A stretch of 64,000 nt of DNA. Source: an uncultured Pelagibacteraceae bacterium. GTDB taxonomy: Bacteria > Pseudomonadota > Alphaproteobacteria > Pelagibacterales > Pelagibacteraceae. The stretch lies in NCBI GenBank assembly GCA_902553555.1, contig CACDLE010000002.1, positions 1-64,000 on the forward strand, in the 5' to 3' direction. Of this stretch, positions 1 to 8,586 are shown one piece after another. The position numbers were made by a program, and so were the translations under genes. Numbering within the stretch: position 1 is the stretch's first letter; every line of letters begins with the position of its first letter. The notes beneath the pieces are model-generated. The model was not told the DNA's origin. It searched no databases and saw only the letters and a program-made list of their open reading frames with translations.

Positions 1-2
1 GA

Positions 3-1400
3 AAATATTGGGACCTTAAAAGAATGCTTGTCTATTTACCTTCAGATTTCAAAGCTTTATATAACGCTAGACAAATATTAATGAGTAACTCTTATGGAGT
101 TGATAATGCTATTGCAAAGGTTCCAGATAGATTTAAAAAAGATATTGGCCTTGAATACGATAGATTAAAATGGAGAAACAGAAGAGGTAGATTAGAGTCC
201 TCTCTTCAAATACTTTATGATAATTCAAATCGATCAGAAGAAGAATTAATAAGAGCAGACCTATGGTGGAAACAAAGAGAAAGTATTGTAAGAAGTTTAA
301 TTTATAAAAAAAGATACAAAACCGCTTATAAAGTTGCAAGTGAACATTCTCTTTCGTCTGGGCCAGAATTTGCAGAAGCTGAATGGTTAGCGGGTTGGAT
401 TGCTCATTCATTTTTAAAATCACAAGAATACGCTATAAACCATTTTTTAAATTTTTATGATAATGTAAGCTATCCTATAAGTTTGGGAAGAGGTGCTTAC
501 TGGTTAGGAAAGTCATACCAAGAAACGGGTAATACTGAAAAAGCTAAAGAATATTTTAAAGCAGGCTCAAAGTTTTTAACAACATATTACGGGCAGCTTT
601 GTTTTAAAGAAATTAATTATGGTGGAGAATTTACTTTAAAAGAAGATGCTTCATTTTCCAAAGATTATGAGAAAGAATTTTCAAAAAATAAACTTGTTAG
701 AATTGTGAAAATTCTTAAAGAGCTTAATCATACAAAATACTCCAAAGATGTTCTTAAACATCTAGCAAGTTTAAACATTGAAGAAGGTAGTGAGGTTTTA
801 GCAGCTAAGTTATCTACTGAAATAGAGAGATATGATTTTGCTATTCAAATTTCTAAAAAAGCTTCTTATGAAAAAAGATTTTATTTAAAATATAATTATC
901 CTATTATTTCAACACCAAGAAAAATAAACAATAAACCTATGCCTCCAAGTGAGATGATACACGCCATTATAAGACAAGAAAGCGAGTTCGATAGCAAAGC
1001 AAATAGTTATGCTGGTGCTAGAGGCATGATGCAATTAATGAAATACACTGCAAAGATTGTGGCAAAACAAGCAAAGTTGCCTTATAGCATTAGTGGTTTA
1101 ACTGATGATCCTATTTATAATATAAAATTAGGGTCTTATTATTTTGACGGATTATTAACTGATTATAATGGTGTTTACCCATTCGCAATAGCAGCCTACA
1201 ACGCGGGTCCTAATAGAGTAAAAACTTGGAGAAGAGTTAATGGTGATCCGAGTAAAAATGAATTAAGTTATATAGACTGGATTGAATTAATAAGGTTTAA
1301 AGAAACTAGAAATTACGTTCAAAGAGTTTTAGAAAACGTTAATGTATATAAGTACATGATTAGTAAGGAACCAGTTAAAATTGAGAAATTTTTTAAATAA
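3..1400 (+). CDS. slt: Soluble lytic murein transglycosylase, 5'-truncated
   Basis: Cleaves the MurNAc-GlcNAc bond of peptidoglycan to leave a 1,6-anhydro end, acting in the periplasm. The C-terminal third is an SLT domain: the RQESEFD motif carries the catalytic Glu (codon 978-980), followed by AGARGMMQLM and then AYNAGPNRV, all family hallmarks. The N-terminal two thirds are helical-repeat-like, as in the Slt70 superhelical U domain. The frame stays open upstream of the first ATG (position 24) to the window edge, so the true start and any signal peptide lie outside. The stop at 1400 is one base from the end of the opposing tRNA-Ser gene. Family assignment is firm; the exact subtype is not. 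Confidence 0.9.
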   Translation, partial: KYWDLKRMLVYLPSDFKALYNARQILMSNSYGVDNAIAKVPDRFKKDIGLEYDRLKWRNRRGRLESSLQILYDNSNRSEEELIRADLWWKQRESIVRSLIYKKRYKTAYKVASEHSLSSGPEFAEAEWLAGWIAHSFLKSQEYAINHFLNFYDNVSYPISLGRGAYWLGKSYQETGNTEKAKEYFKAGSKFLTTYYGQLCFKEINYGGEFTLKEDASFSKDYEKEFSKNKLVRIVKILKELNHTKYSKDVLKHLASLNIEEGSEVLAAKLSTEIERYDFAIQISKKASYEKRFYLKYNYPIISTPRKINNKPMPPSEMIHAIIRQESEFDSKANSYAGARGMMQLMKYTAKIVAKQAKLPYSISGLTDDPIYNIKLGSYYFDGLLTDYNGVYPFAIAAYNAGPNRVKTWRRVNGDPSKNELSYIDWIELIRFKETRNYVQRVLENVNVYKYMISKEPVKIEKFFK

Positions 1401-1401
1401 C

Positions 1402-1493
1402 TGGCGGAAGAGGAGAGATTCGAACTCTCGGTACGATGTTACTCGTACGGTTAGTTAGCAACCAACTGGTTTCAACCGCTCACCCACTCTTCC
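1402..1493 (-). tRNA. tRNA-Ser (anticodon GCT)
   Basis: The minus strand folds as a class II tRNA: acceptor GGAAGAG pairs with CTCTTCC, the anticodon loop is TTGCTAA, and there is a long variable arm of the tRNA-Ser type. Discriminator G and an encoded CCA follow. It reads AGC/AGU codons. It converges on the transglycosylase gene with one base between them, so there is no room for a separate terminator. Confidence 0.95.
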
Positions 1494-1562
1494 ATATTTC
1501 CAGTGTTATTTAGTACTAATTATTAAATTATTACCATATAAATCAATCAAAAAAATGGTGAA

Positions 1563-2435
1563 ATGAAAAAAAAGTTATTTGAAGGATCTTTATTTGCAGC
1601 TGGTGCCTCTCTTTGGTGGGGTATCATAGGTGTTATTTATTTTAAATTTGTGTCTTTTGCGTCGCCTGTTGAATTAACAATACATCGTACTATTTGGACA
1701 ACAGTGCTTTTAGTATTTACGACCTTTTATTTTGGAAAGTGGTCAGAATTTAAAAAAGTAACTAAATCTCTAAGTACTTTAGGTTTATTATTTCTTACTG
1801 GAGTTTTAGTTTCTATTAATTGGTTTACATGGCTTTATTCTATCTCAGTAAACAATATGCTAGATGCATCACTTGGATATTATATTTTTCCTATATTAAG
1901 TGTTTTTTTGGGAAGGATATTTTTAAAAGAAAAAATTAATAGAAATAAATCAATCGCTATATTTCTTGTCTTTTTATCTTTAATTTATTTACTAATTGAA
2001 TTTAAGAATATTCCATGGATTGGTTTAACAGTCGCAATCACATTTAGTTTTTATACTTTAATAAGAAAAAAAATAAATATTTCATCAGATATAGGATTAT
2101 TTTTTGAAACTTTGTTGATATCCCCAATAGCATTAATTTTATTCAGCTCTCTTGTTTTTAATAATACAAATGTTTTTGGATTTGATAATCCTACATTATC
2201 TTTTTATTTGTTTTTTGCAGGATTTATGACACTCGTTCCTCTCTTTATGTACATAAAAGGATTTGAATTAATAGGAATAGGACCTGCGAGCATGATATTT
2301 TTTTTGACACCAACAGCTCAATTTTTTTTAAGTATATTTTACCTAGGTCAACCACTTGAAATAGAAAAATTAATAAGTTTTTTATTTATATGGATAGCAG
2401 TAATAATTTACCTTAACGAATTGCGTAAAGAGTGA
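1563..2435 (+). CDS. rarD: RarD-type EamA/DMT family permease
   Basis: A predicted inner-membrane drug/metabolite transporter of 290 residues, the usual length for RarD. About ten hydrophobic segments are visible in two EamA-like halves. The N-terminal ASLWWGIIGVIYFKF stretch and the later LGYYIFPILSVFLGRIFL segment match the RarD branch. The substrate is not known; the name comes from a chloramphenicol-sensitivity phenotype in other bacteria. Its last 28 bases overlap the 3' end of the convergent symporter gene. The start is the ATG preceded by a weak purine stretch. Confidence 0.85.
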   Translation: MKKKLFEGSLFAAGASLWWGIIGVIYFKFVSFASPVELTIHRTIWTTVLLVFTTFYFGKWSEFKKVTKSLSTLGLLFLTGVLVSINWFTWLYSISVNNMLDASLGYYIFPILSVFLGRIFLKEKINRNKSIAIFLVFLSLIYLLIEFKNIPWIGLTVAITFSFYTLIRKKINISSDIGLFFETLLISPIALILFSSLVFNNTNVFGFDNPTLSFYLFFAGFMTLVPLFMYIKGFELIGIGPASMIFFLTPTAQFFLSIFYLGQPLEIEKLISFLFIWIAVIIYLNELRKE

Positions 2436-3859
2436 AATAAAATTATTATAAGAGGAACAAATAGAGATATAAGAAAAGATATGAAAAGTAGATTTGTTCT
2501 AATAAAAATTGAAAAATTATCAATAGATATCAAATTTCCTACTAAAATACTTGTCTCAAAATTTTGACTTGGAAAAAACAATAGACCAAAAATCAAACCA
2601 AGAATTATTGAATAAGCTGCAAGTTTAGGATTAATATTTTTGTTAAAAAAACCATAAAAAATTGTAACAACAGCAGCACAGCAAAGAAGATCAGCCAGTA
2701 AAAATAAGTATAATATACTATATCCTCTTGATGCAAAAATAAAAACTATAGAACATATAAATAAAATAATAAAATTTGTTTTTTCTTTAATTTTTTTTCC
2801 TTTAATTATTTTGTTTATTTGACTACCATTCACGATTAGCAAACTTGAAATAGCATTTATTAATGTGTCAATGGTACTTAATGTTAATGACAATGCTAAA
2901 ATTAATACTGACACAACTATAAGAGATTTTTTTTCATCTAAAATTAAGTTAAAGAAAGCAAGATCTGGAGTAACTTTTGAATTTAATGAAAAAGATATTA
3001 AACCTGAATATCCCATCCAAAAAACTATTATGAAAATTATAATAGATGAATTAATTAAACTTTTTTTTAAAATTGAGTTATTTTTTGCTGAAAAAACTCT
3101 TTGCCAATTACCTTGATGAAATAAATTGGTACAAGCCACCGCTATGAAAAAAGTTAAACCAGCTGTGTAGTTAGGTATATAATCTTTGCTAATTAATTGT
3201 GGTGAATTTATTTTTATTGTTTCATAGCTGGTTAGATTTAAGTTATTAAAAACTAAAATTAATGAAAATAAAATAATGCACATTATAAAAATAAACTGAT
3301 ATTTGTCAGTAATAATTGAAAGTTTAAAACCCCCTCTTAATATATAAAGTAAACAAATGATTAAGGTTAAACCCGCGGTAACCCATAATGGAATTTTTGA
3401 AATATAATTTAATAAAAATGCTATAGCCGTCACTTCAGCAATTAAAAAAATTATCAAATAAAATAATATTAAGAATAAACTTAATTTTAATATAGTTTGA
3501 CCAAATCTTTTTTGAATAAATTCAGTTAATGTTAAACCGTTCGGAAATTCTCTTCTGATTTTAGGGCCAAAATTGTAAAGAAATAACATTGGTGCGGCCG
3601 TACCTAATGCATAACCGATTACAGCACCTATCCCTCCCCAAGTTGCTGCAGAAGGAGGGCCAAATAAAATCCAAGCTCCCAGTGCTGATGCTGTTAGGCT
3701 CGAAGTTAATGAAAATGTATTTTCATCCCTATCACCTACAATATAATTTTTATTGTTAAATATTTTCTTATTATTTAAGTAACCCAGCCATATAAAGAAC
3801 AGGCCGATTAATATTGTGATAGCTATTGTTGTTTGTTGCGATAAAAGTATTTTATCCAT
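2408..3859 (-). CDS. thiV: Sodium:solute symporter under TPP riboswitch control (ThiV type)
   Basis: A 483-residue SSS-family Na+ symporter with about 13 hydrophobic segments and the family-like N-terminal pattern SLTSSLTASALGAWILFGPP. A TPP riboswitch lies directly upstream and its 3' end contains the ribosome binding site (AAGGGAG, then the ATG at 3859). Its uptake substrate is therefore very likely thiamine or a precursor. As I recall, published SAR11 work proposed a symporter named ThiV with this arrangement as an importer of the pyrimidine precursor HMP. The membrane family and riboswitch are seen directly; the substrate is inferred. Its 3' end overlaps rarD by 28 bases. Confidence 0.85.
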   Translation of the reverse strand: MDKILLSQQTTIAITILIGLFFIWLGYLNNKKIFNNKNYIVGDRDENTFSLTSSLTASALGAWILFGPPSAATWGGIGAVIGYALGTAAPMLFLYNFGPKIRREFPNGLTLTEFIQKRFGQTILKLSLFLILFYLIIFLIAEVTAIAFLLNYISKIPLWVTAGLTLIICLLYILRGGFKLSIITDKYQFIFIMCIILFSLILVFNNLNLTSYETIKINSPQLISKDYIPNYTAGLTFFIAVACTNLFHQGNWQRVFSAKNNSILKKSLINSSIIIFIIVFWMGYSGLISFSLNSKVTPDLAFFNLILDEKKSLIVVSVLILALSLTLSTIDTLINAISSLLIVNGSQINKIIKGKKIKEKTNFIILFICSIVFIFASRGYSILYLFLLADLLCCAAVVTIFYGFFNKNINPKLAAYSIILGLIFGLLFFPSQNFETSILVGNLISIDNFSIFIRTNLLFISFLISLFVPLIIILFHSLRNSLR

Positions 3860-3926
3860 AGCTCCCTTACTGAATTACCGGTCAGGTTCGTCGGGTATAA
3901 TCTCAGTCTTTCTGACACCCCGTATT
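3860..3926 (-). promoter_or_regulatory. TPP (THI-box) riboswitch
   Basis: Read on the minus strand, this holds the conserved thi-box blocks in order: CGGGGTGTC, a very short P3 hairpin (GTC-AGAAA-GAC), CTGAGATTATACCC, GAACCTGA, then GTAATTCAG and AAGGGAG. The AAGGGAG is also the Shine-Dalgarno sequence of the symporter, six or fewer bases from its ATG. TPP binding would therefore hide the ribosome site and switch off translation. P1 looks minimal and may involve bases next to the start codon. The element fills nearly the whole gap between umuC and the symporter. Confidence 0.92.
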
Positions 3927-3928
3927 TT

Positions 3929-3958
3929 TTTATACTACTATTTTAGGCAAAGAGTCAA
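3929..3958 (-). promoter_or_regulatory. Candidate promoter for the riboswitch-symporter transcript
   Basis: On the minus strand TTGACT (3953-3958) and TATAAA (3929-3934) are 18 bases apart. This would start transcription near 3923, at the very beginning of the riboswitch. The -35 and most of the spacer lie inside the end of the umuC coding sequence. AT-rich DNA gives chance matches, so this is a candidate only; read-through from umuDC is the alternative. Confidence 0.4.
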
Positions 3959-5213
3959 ATGAAGCAGTATCTATTTTAGATGAATGTTCTCTTCTCATTT
4001 TCCAACCTTTGCTTAGTCCTGCTTGAGCTATACTGATCGCATATCGTCCGTATTTTGTATTAGTATAATCTATAGCTTTCATTAATTTCTTAGATTTGTT
4101 TTCAAGAAGTGGAGTTAAAAGATTCTGATCATTTTGATTTGCATCTTTCAGTCCTGATAAGATTATTCCAGCTTTTTGATAAGCATAACCGTATTTGTAT
4201 ATATCGGTTAGTGCTTTAACAGCATTTTTTATTAATTCTATGCTATTACTAGTAGGGATTGCTAAATCTATTGTTTTTGAATTAGAGTAGTATCTTCTAT
4301 TTTTATCAAATGGACTTGTTCTGATAAATACTGTTATTGTTTTTGCTATTTGATCATCAGCTCTAATTTTTTCTGCTGCATTCAAGCAATGTGTAATAAC
4401 TGATTCCTCTAATTCATTTAAATCTTTTACTTTTCTACCAAATGATCTTGAGACACAACAATTCTTCCTTTTCTCTTGATCTATTTGTAAGTCAATACAA
4501 GGTATTCCTCTTAGTTCCATCGCTGTTTTCGCACCTAAAACATTTGTTCCTTTTTTCACCCACGTGTTTGAAACATTTTTTAAATCATAAGCGTTGCTTA
4601 TATTGTTCTTATGGTAAAACTTAGATAGCTGTTTACCTACCCCCCAAACATCTTCAATTGGAAATTTTTTTAACCTTTCATCAATATTTGTATTTAAATA
4701 AATTACACCTGCTTTTTCTTTTTTTGCTATATGATTAGCCACTTTACTTAATGTTTTTGTGCTGGCTATACCTACGCTTGTTGGTATACCCGTCCACTTA
4801 AGAACTCTTAATCTTATCTCTCTTCCATAATCCTCAACTCCTTTTTCATCTATAAAAGATAAATCAATAAAAGCTTCATCGATTGAATAAATTTCTACTT
4901 TTGGTGAAAAAGTTTTTAATACTTTCATAACTCTTCTCGATATATCTCCATACAATGCATAGTTTGATGAATACACTTCAACTTTATTTTTTTTTACTAA
5001 TTCTTTTACTTTGAAGTAGGGTTCTCCCATTTTAATACCTAAATCTTTTGCTTCTCTTGATCTAGATATTACACATCCATCATTATTTGATAAAACTACT
5101 ACAGCTTTTTTTTGTATCTTAGGATTAAAAAGTCTCTCACAGGATACGTAAAATGAATTACAATCTACTAAGGCTATTCTATTTTTCTTAGTTGTGTACT
5201 TGATGGATGACAT
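3930..5213 (-). CDS. umuC: DNA polymerase V catalytic subunit UmuC
   Basis: A Y-family translesion polymerase of 427 residues, close to the 422 of E. coli UmuC. The palm motifs are visible: DCNSFYVSCERLF with Asp17, and YSIDEAFIDLS with Asp112-Glu113, which bind the catalytic metals. The fingers motif NNDGCVISRSREAK follows the UmuC pattern. The little-finger and UmuC-specific C-terminal regions are present. It overlaps the 3' end of umuD by 26 bases, implying coupled translation, and shares the LexA-controlled promoter upstream of umuD. Together they form the SOS mutagenic polymerase. Confidence 0.95.
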   Translation of the reverse strand: MSSIKYTTKKNRIALVDCNSFYVSCERLFNPKIQKKAVVVLSNNDGCVISRSREAKDLGIKMGEPYFKVKELVKKNKVEVYSSNYALYGDISRRVMKVLKTFSPKVEIYSIDEAFIDLSFIDEKGVEDYGREIRLRVLKWTGIPTSVGIASTKTLSKVANHIAKKEKAGVIYLNTNIDERLKKFPIEDVWGVGKQLSKFYHKNNISNAYDLKNVSNTWVKKGTNVLGAKTAMELRGIPCIDLQIDQEKRKNCCVSRSFGRKVKDLNELEESVITHCLNAAEKIRADDQIAKTITVFIRTSPFDKNRRYYSNSKTIDLAIPTSNSIELIKNAVKALTDIYKYGYAYQKAGIILSGLKDANQNDQNLLTPLLENKSKKLMKAIDYTNTKYGRYAISIAQAGLSKGWKMRREHSSKIDTASFDSLPKIVV

Positions 5214-5586
5214 AAGTTACCACTCCCCAAATAATTACTTCTTGATCGTTTGCTAAATGAATTCTTTCTGATTTTTTTTTAGATCCAGATGTTAAAAATG
5301 TTTCCCCTTTTTCTTTCAGGATTGTTTTCACCACTAATTCATCGTTAACATTGGCTATAACTGTTGAAAGATTTTTTGGGTTAATACTTCGATCTACTAT
5401 TAATAAATCACCATCGTAGATTCCTACGCTATTCATAGACTTACCTTGAACTCTAATTATGAATGTTGCTGGTGAATTTTTTATAAGATGATGATTTAAA
5501 TCTACATCATCCTCTATGTAGTCCGTTGCGGGAGAGGGAAAACCCGCTCCTACTTTGTGTATGTAATAAGGTATTTTCAGCTCCAT
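5188..5586 (-). CDS. umuD: UmuD, self-cleaving SOS mutagenesis protein
   Basis: A LexA/UmuD-like S24 peptidase of 132 residues. RecA-stimulated self-cleavage turns it into UmuD', the partner of UmuC. The cleavage site reads VGAGFPSP with the scissile bond at Ala14-Gly15. The catalytic dyad is Ser50 (in VQGKSMNS) and Lys87 (in ELVVKTI). All three positions are shifted by exactly ten residues from E. coli UmuD (24/25, 60, 97), so spacing is conserved. No Shine-Dalgarno sequence precedes the ATG; a LexA box lies only four bases upstream, so the mRNA may have little or no leader. Confidence 0.95.
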   Translation of the reverse strand: MELKIPYYIHKVGAGFPSPATDYIEDDVDLNHHLIKNSPATFIIRVQGKSMNSVGIYDGDLLIVDRSINPKNLSTVIANVNDELVVKTILKEKGETFLTSGSKKKSERIHLANDQEVIIWGVVTYVIHQVHN

Positions 5587-5590
5587 AAAT

Positions 5591-5605
5591 GTTCTTATTT
5601 TGTTC
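5591..5605. promoter_or_regulatory. LexA operator (SOS box) of umuDC
   Basis: GTTC-TTATTTT-GTTC on the plus strand is an exact match to GTTCN7GTTC, the direct-repeat LexA box known from alphaproteobacteria. It lies four bases upstream of the umuD ATG, where it would block transcription initiation. The match together with its position before an SOS gene makes the call strong. No second copy of the box was noticed beside it. Confidence 0.85.
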
Positions 5606-5693
5606 TTTTATAGAAAAAAATTTTACTTTAGTCAACCATTATGTGGGGCAATATGCATTTGGAAAATAGACGACTGAAAAGTTAAAAAGGAGC

Positions 5694-6461
5694 ATGAGAA
5701 AAATTATAGTGTTTTTTACTTTGCTATTAATGACCGTATCAGCAAATGCGGAGTCTAAACTTCAAACAATTAAAAAAAATGGAGAGTTAAGAGTTGGAAC
5801 AACTGGAGATTGGGATCCAATGTCTATGAAAGATCCAGCTACTAATAAGTATAAAGGTTTCGATATAGATGTTATGAGGGAGCTTGCAAAAGATATGGGT
5901 GTAAAAGTTAAATTTGTGCCTGCAGAGTGGAAAACAATAGTGGCTGGGATTACAGCTGACAGATATGATATTTCTACAAGCGTAACTAAAACTCCGAAAA
6001 GAGCTGAAGTAGCTGGTTTTACAGAAACATATTTTAAATATGGAACTGTGCCTTTAGTGCTAAAGAAAAATTTGAAAAAGTTTCCAACTTGGGATTCTTT
6101 AAATAATAAAAAAGTGAAAATAGCTACTACTTTAGGAACATCTCAAGAAGAGAAAGCAAAGGAATTTTTTCCAAAATCGAAACTAAGATCAATAGAAGCT
6201 CCAGCAAGAGATTATCAAGAAGTTTTAGCTGGAAGGGCTGACGGAAATATTACTAGCTCATTAGAAGCAAACAAATTAGTCATTAAATATCCTCAATTAG
6301 CTATTGTGCCGGACGGAGGGAAGAACCCTGCTTTTTTAGCTATGATGGTACCAAAAGGAGATAAGGTTTGGAATGACTATGTCAGCAATTGGATTAAAAG
6401 AAAACAAACTTCTGGGTTTTTCATGACCTTAGAAGCAAAATACAATCTTAAAAGCTTATAA
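5694..6461 (+). CDS. Periplasmic amino-acid-type ABC substrate-binding protein
   Basis: A 255-residue solute-binding protein of the SBP_bac_3 family. An N-terminal signal peptide (hydrophobic core FFTLLLMTV, likely cleavage after ANA at residue 19) is followed by the type-3 fold pattern: [24 protein letters not shown] and [20 protein letters not shown]. The same pattern occurs in periplasmic cyclohexadienyl dehydratases (PheC), so an enzymatic role cannot be excluded. The permease gene 41 bases downstream favours transport of an amino acid or related polar solute. AAGGAG precedes the ATG by four bases, one of the few good ribosome sites in this part of the window. Confidence 0.85.
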   Translation: MRKIIVFFTLLLMTVSANAESKLQTIKKNGELRVGTTGDWDPMSMKDPATNKYKGFDIDVMRELAKDMGVKVKFVPAEWKTIVAGITADRYDISTSVTKTPKRAEVAGFTETYFKYGTVPLVLKKNLKKFPTWDSLNNKKVKIATTLGTSQEEKAKEFFPKSKLRSIEAPARDYQEVLAGRADGNITSSLEANKLVIKYPQLAIVPDGGKNPAFLAMMVPKGDKVWNDYVSNWIKRKQTSGFFMTLEAKYNLKSL

Positions 6462-6502
6462 TTTTAGTTTTAATAACTTCCATTAATTAATATAGTGAAT
6501 GG

Positions 6503-7237
6503 GTGAAGGCAATTAAATTTATTATATTATTATTTATTCTTCCAGGATGTAGTTCTAACTATGAATGGGGTTGGTATATATTAAATCCAGACAATGTTGA
6601 GGGTTTAACCAATTTAAAGTTTTTAATAAGTGGTATTACAACAACAATTTATATTTCAATAGTTTCTATTTTTTTAGCAATGATCATTGGATTGATAGTA
6701 GCATTACCCTCTTTATCTAATAATAAATTTTTAAGTTATTTTAATATTGCTTACGTTGAAATAGTACGTGCGATACCATTATTAGTTTTAATCCTTTGGA
6801 TATATTATGGATTACCAATTATGTTAGGAGTTAGCTTCTCACCTTTCGTATCTGGGATTATTGCTTTAACGATTAGTGAAAGCGCGTTCCAAGCTGAAAT
6901 TTTTAGGGCTGGAATAAACTCAATAAACAAAGGTCAGCATGAAGTATCAGATTCTCTTGGAATGGATTTTTGGAAAAAAATGAGATTGGTCATACTCCCT
7001 CAGGCAATCAAAGTTGTTTTACCAGCTATGGGTAATCAATTTGTTTATGTGCTAAAAATGTCATCGTTAGTATCAATTATTGGGATAGCAGACTTAACAA
7101 GGAAAGCTAACGAACTTGTGACAACAACTTATAGGCCTCTTGAAATTTACACATTTTTAATTTTAGAATATTTAGTTTTAATTTTGGTTGTATCTTATTT
7201 TGTAAGAAAATTGGAAAATAAATTAAAATACGAATAA
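6503..7237 (+). CDS. Amino-acid-type ABC transporter permease with lipobox-like N-terminus
   Basis: A 244-residue permease of the HisM/GlnP type. The cytoplasmic EAA loop that docks on the ATPase is visible (SDSLGMDFWKKMRLVILPQA), with several membrane segments around it. The first 20 residues form a hydrophobic stretch ending in LPGCSSNY, which looks like a lipoprotein signal with Cys16. The start is GTG at 6503. It pairs with the upstream binding protein, but no ATP-binding subunit is next to them, so an ATPase elsewhere must be shared. The 3' end overlaps the convergent MATE gene by 15 bases. Confidence 0.85.
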   Translation: MKAIKFIILLFILPGCSSNYEWGWYILNPDNVEGLTNLKFLISGITTTIYISIVSIFLAMIIGLIVALPSLSNNKFLSYFNIAYVEIVRAIPLLVLILWIYYGLPIMLGVSFSPFVSGIIALTISESAFQAEIFRAGINSINKGQHEVSDSLGMDFWKKMRLVILPQAIKVVLPAMGNQFVYVLKMSSLVSIIGIADLTRKANELVTTTYRPLEIYTFLILEYLVLILVVSYFVRKLENKLKYE

Positions 7238-8584
7238 TTTTTTAAATGAAACTCTAAAAACCTTTTTTAAAAAAAACGGTACAAAAGCTAATACTACTAT
7301 TCCCATACACCAATTAGTTGCCATTATTGTATAAAAAATATCTTGATATTCTCCATTTCTTATATTGATAACGTACCACAAAGACATAAATGGTATTAAT
7401 GTTAATCTAAGAATAGTCATATACAAACTATAAATAGGTTTTTTAAGTGCTTGAAATAAAGCCGAGGTGATAAAGAATACTGGATACACTGGTCCAATTA
7501 AAGCTGCAACTTGCAAATAAAGTGCTCCACTTTTAATAACTTGAGGATCATTGGTAAATAACGAAATTATGATTTCAGATGTCAAAAATACAAAAATACC
7601 AGCTAATACCATGAATCCAGAACCAAACATTAATGCTTTTCCATAAACTTCTTTGACCCTAAAGTGCATTTTTGCTCCATAATTTTGACCGGCAATTGAT
7701 AAAACGGCAGTGTTTAATCCTATAACAGGTAGTAATAAAACTTGCTCTATTCTGACCGCTGTACCATAACCTGCTGTAGCTAGCTCCCCAAATTGACCAA
7801 CAAAATAGAAAATATTAAATACTCCAAACATTATCATTAACATAGTAAACATTATTGGAACTGACTGTTTAAAAAGTGTGCTGATGTAATCAAACTTTGG
7901 TTTAAAGCATTCTATGTACAAGTACTTTTTTAACTTACAGCAATAAACTTTATTAGCTAAATATATTAAACCTATACACTGAGATACTAATGTGGCTATT
8001 GCTAAACCAGCGATTCCAAATGCTGGAATAAACCCATAACCAAAAATAAACAAAGGATTAAGAAATATATTCAAGAAGAAAGTAAATATTAAAACGTTTC
8101 TATAACTTTTTGTATCACCTTGTGCATTTAAAGTTCCATTTAAAGATAATTGAACTAATACAATTATAGCGCCAAAAAATATTATATCTAAGTATTCACG
8201 TGTTAAAATAATACTTTGTTCAGTAGAACCCATAATTCTTAAAAGTTCATCGGAAAAATTTAAACCAAACAAAGTTACAAAAATCGAGATAACAATTGCT
8301 AGTACTATAGACTGAGCAACATACATAGAAGCTTTTTTGTCTTCTTTAGCTCCTATAGAATTGCTTATTAATGCCGTAGTACCAGCGCCAATACCAACAG
8401 CCACAGCTATCGCTATAAAATAAATTGGCCAAGATTTAGCTATTGCTGCTAGTGCTTCTGGAGAAATTCTTCCTGCAAAATAAGTATCGACTAGATTATA
8501 AAAAGTTTGAAAAAGAGATCCGGTGCTAGCGGGTATAGTTACTTTTCTTAAAAGTTGCCAAATTGAGCCTTTTGTTAAATCCAT
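7223..8584 (-). CDS. MATE family multidrug/metabolite exporter
   Basis: A 453-residue inner-membrane antiporter with about 12 hydrophobic segments in two MatE halves. The N-terminal KGSIWQLLRKVTIPASTGSL and YNLVDTYFAG stretches are typical of the NorM/DinF-like branch. It would export organic compounds using a Na+ or H+ gradient; the substrate cannot be read from sequence. It is the last gene of the operon beginning with gatC, starting two bases after trhO ends, and overlaps the convergent permease gene by 15 bases. Confidence 0.88.
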   Translation of the reverse strand: MDLTKGSIWQLLRKVTIPASTGSLFQTFYNLVDTYFAGRISPEALAAIAKSWPIYFIAIAVAVGIGAGTTALISNSIGAKEDKKASMYVAQSIVLAIVISIFVTLFGLNFSDELLRIMGSTEQSIILTREYLDIIFFGAIIVLVQLSLNGTLNAQGDTKSYRNVLIFTFFLNIFLNPLFIFGYGFIPAFGIAGLAIATLVSQCIGLIYLANKVYCCKLKKYLYIECFKPKFDYISTLFKQSVPIMFTMLMIMFGVFNIFYFVGQFGELATAGYGTAVRIEQVLLLPVIGLNTAVLSIAGQNYGAKMHFRVKEVYGKALMFGSGFMVLAGIFVFLTSEIIISLFTNDPQVIKSGALYLQVAALIGPVYPVFFITSALFQALKKPIYSLYMTILRLTLIPFMSLWYVINIRNGEYQDIFYTIMATNWCMGIVVLAFVPFFLKKVFRVSFKKLFVF

Positions 8585-8586
8585 AT

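Noticed and set aside
2750-3130. Open plus-strand frame (2865-3116) within the symporter gene
   Set aside because: Antisense to membrane segments of the symporter; no start site or family match.
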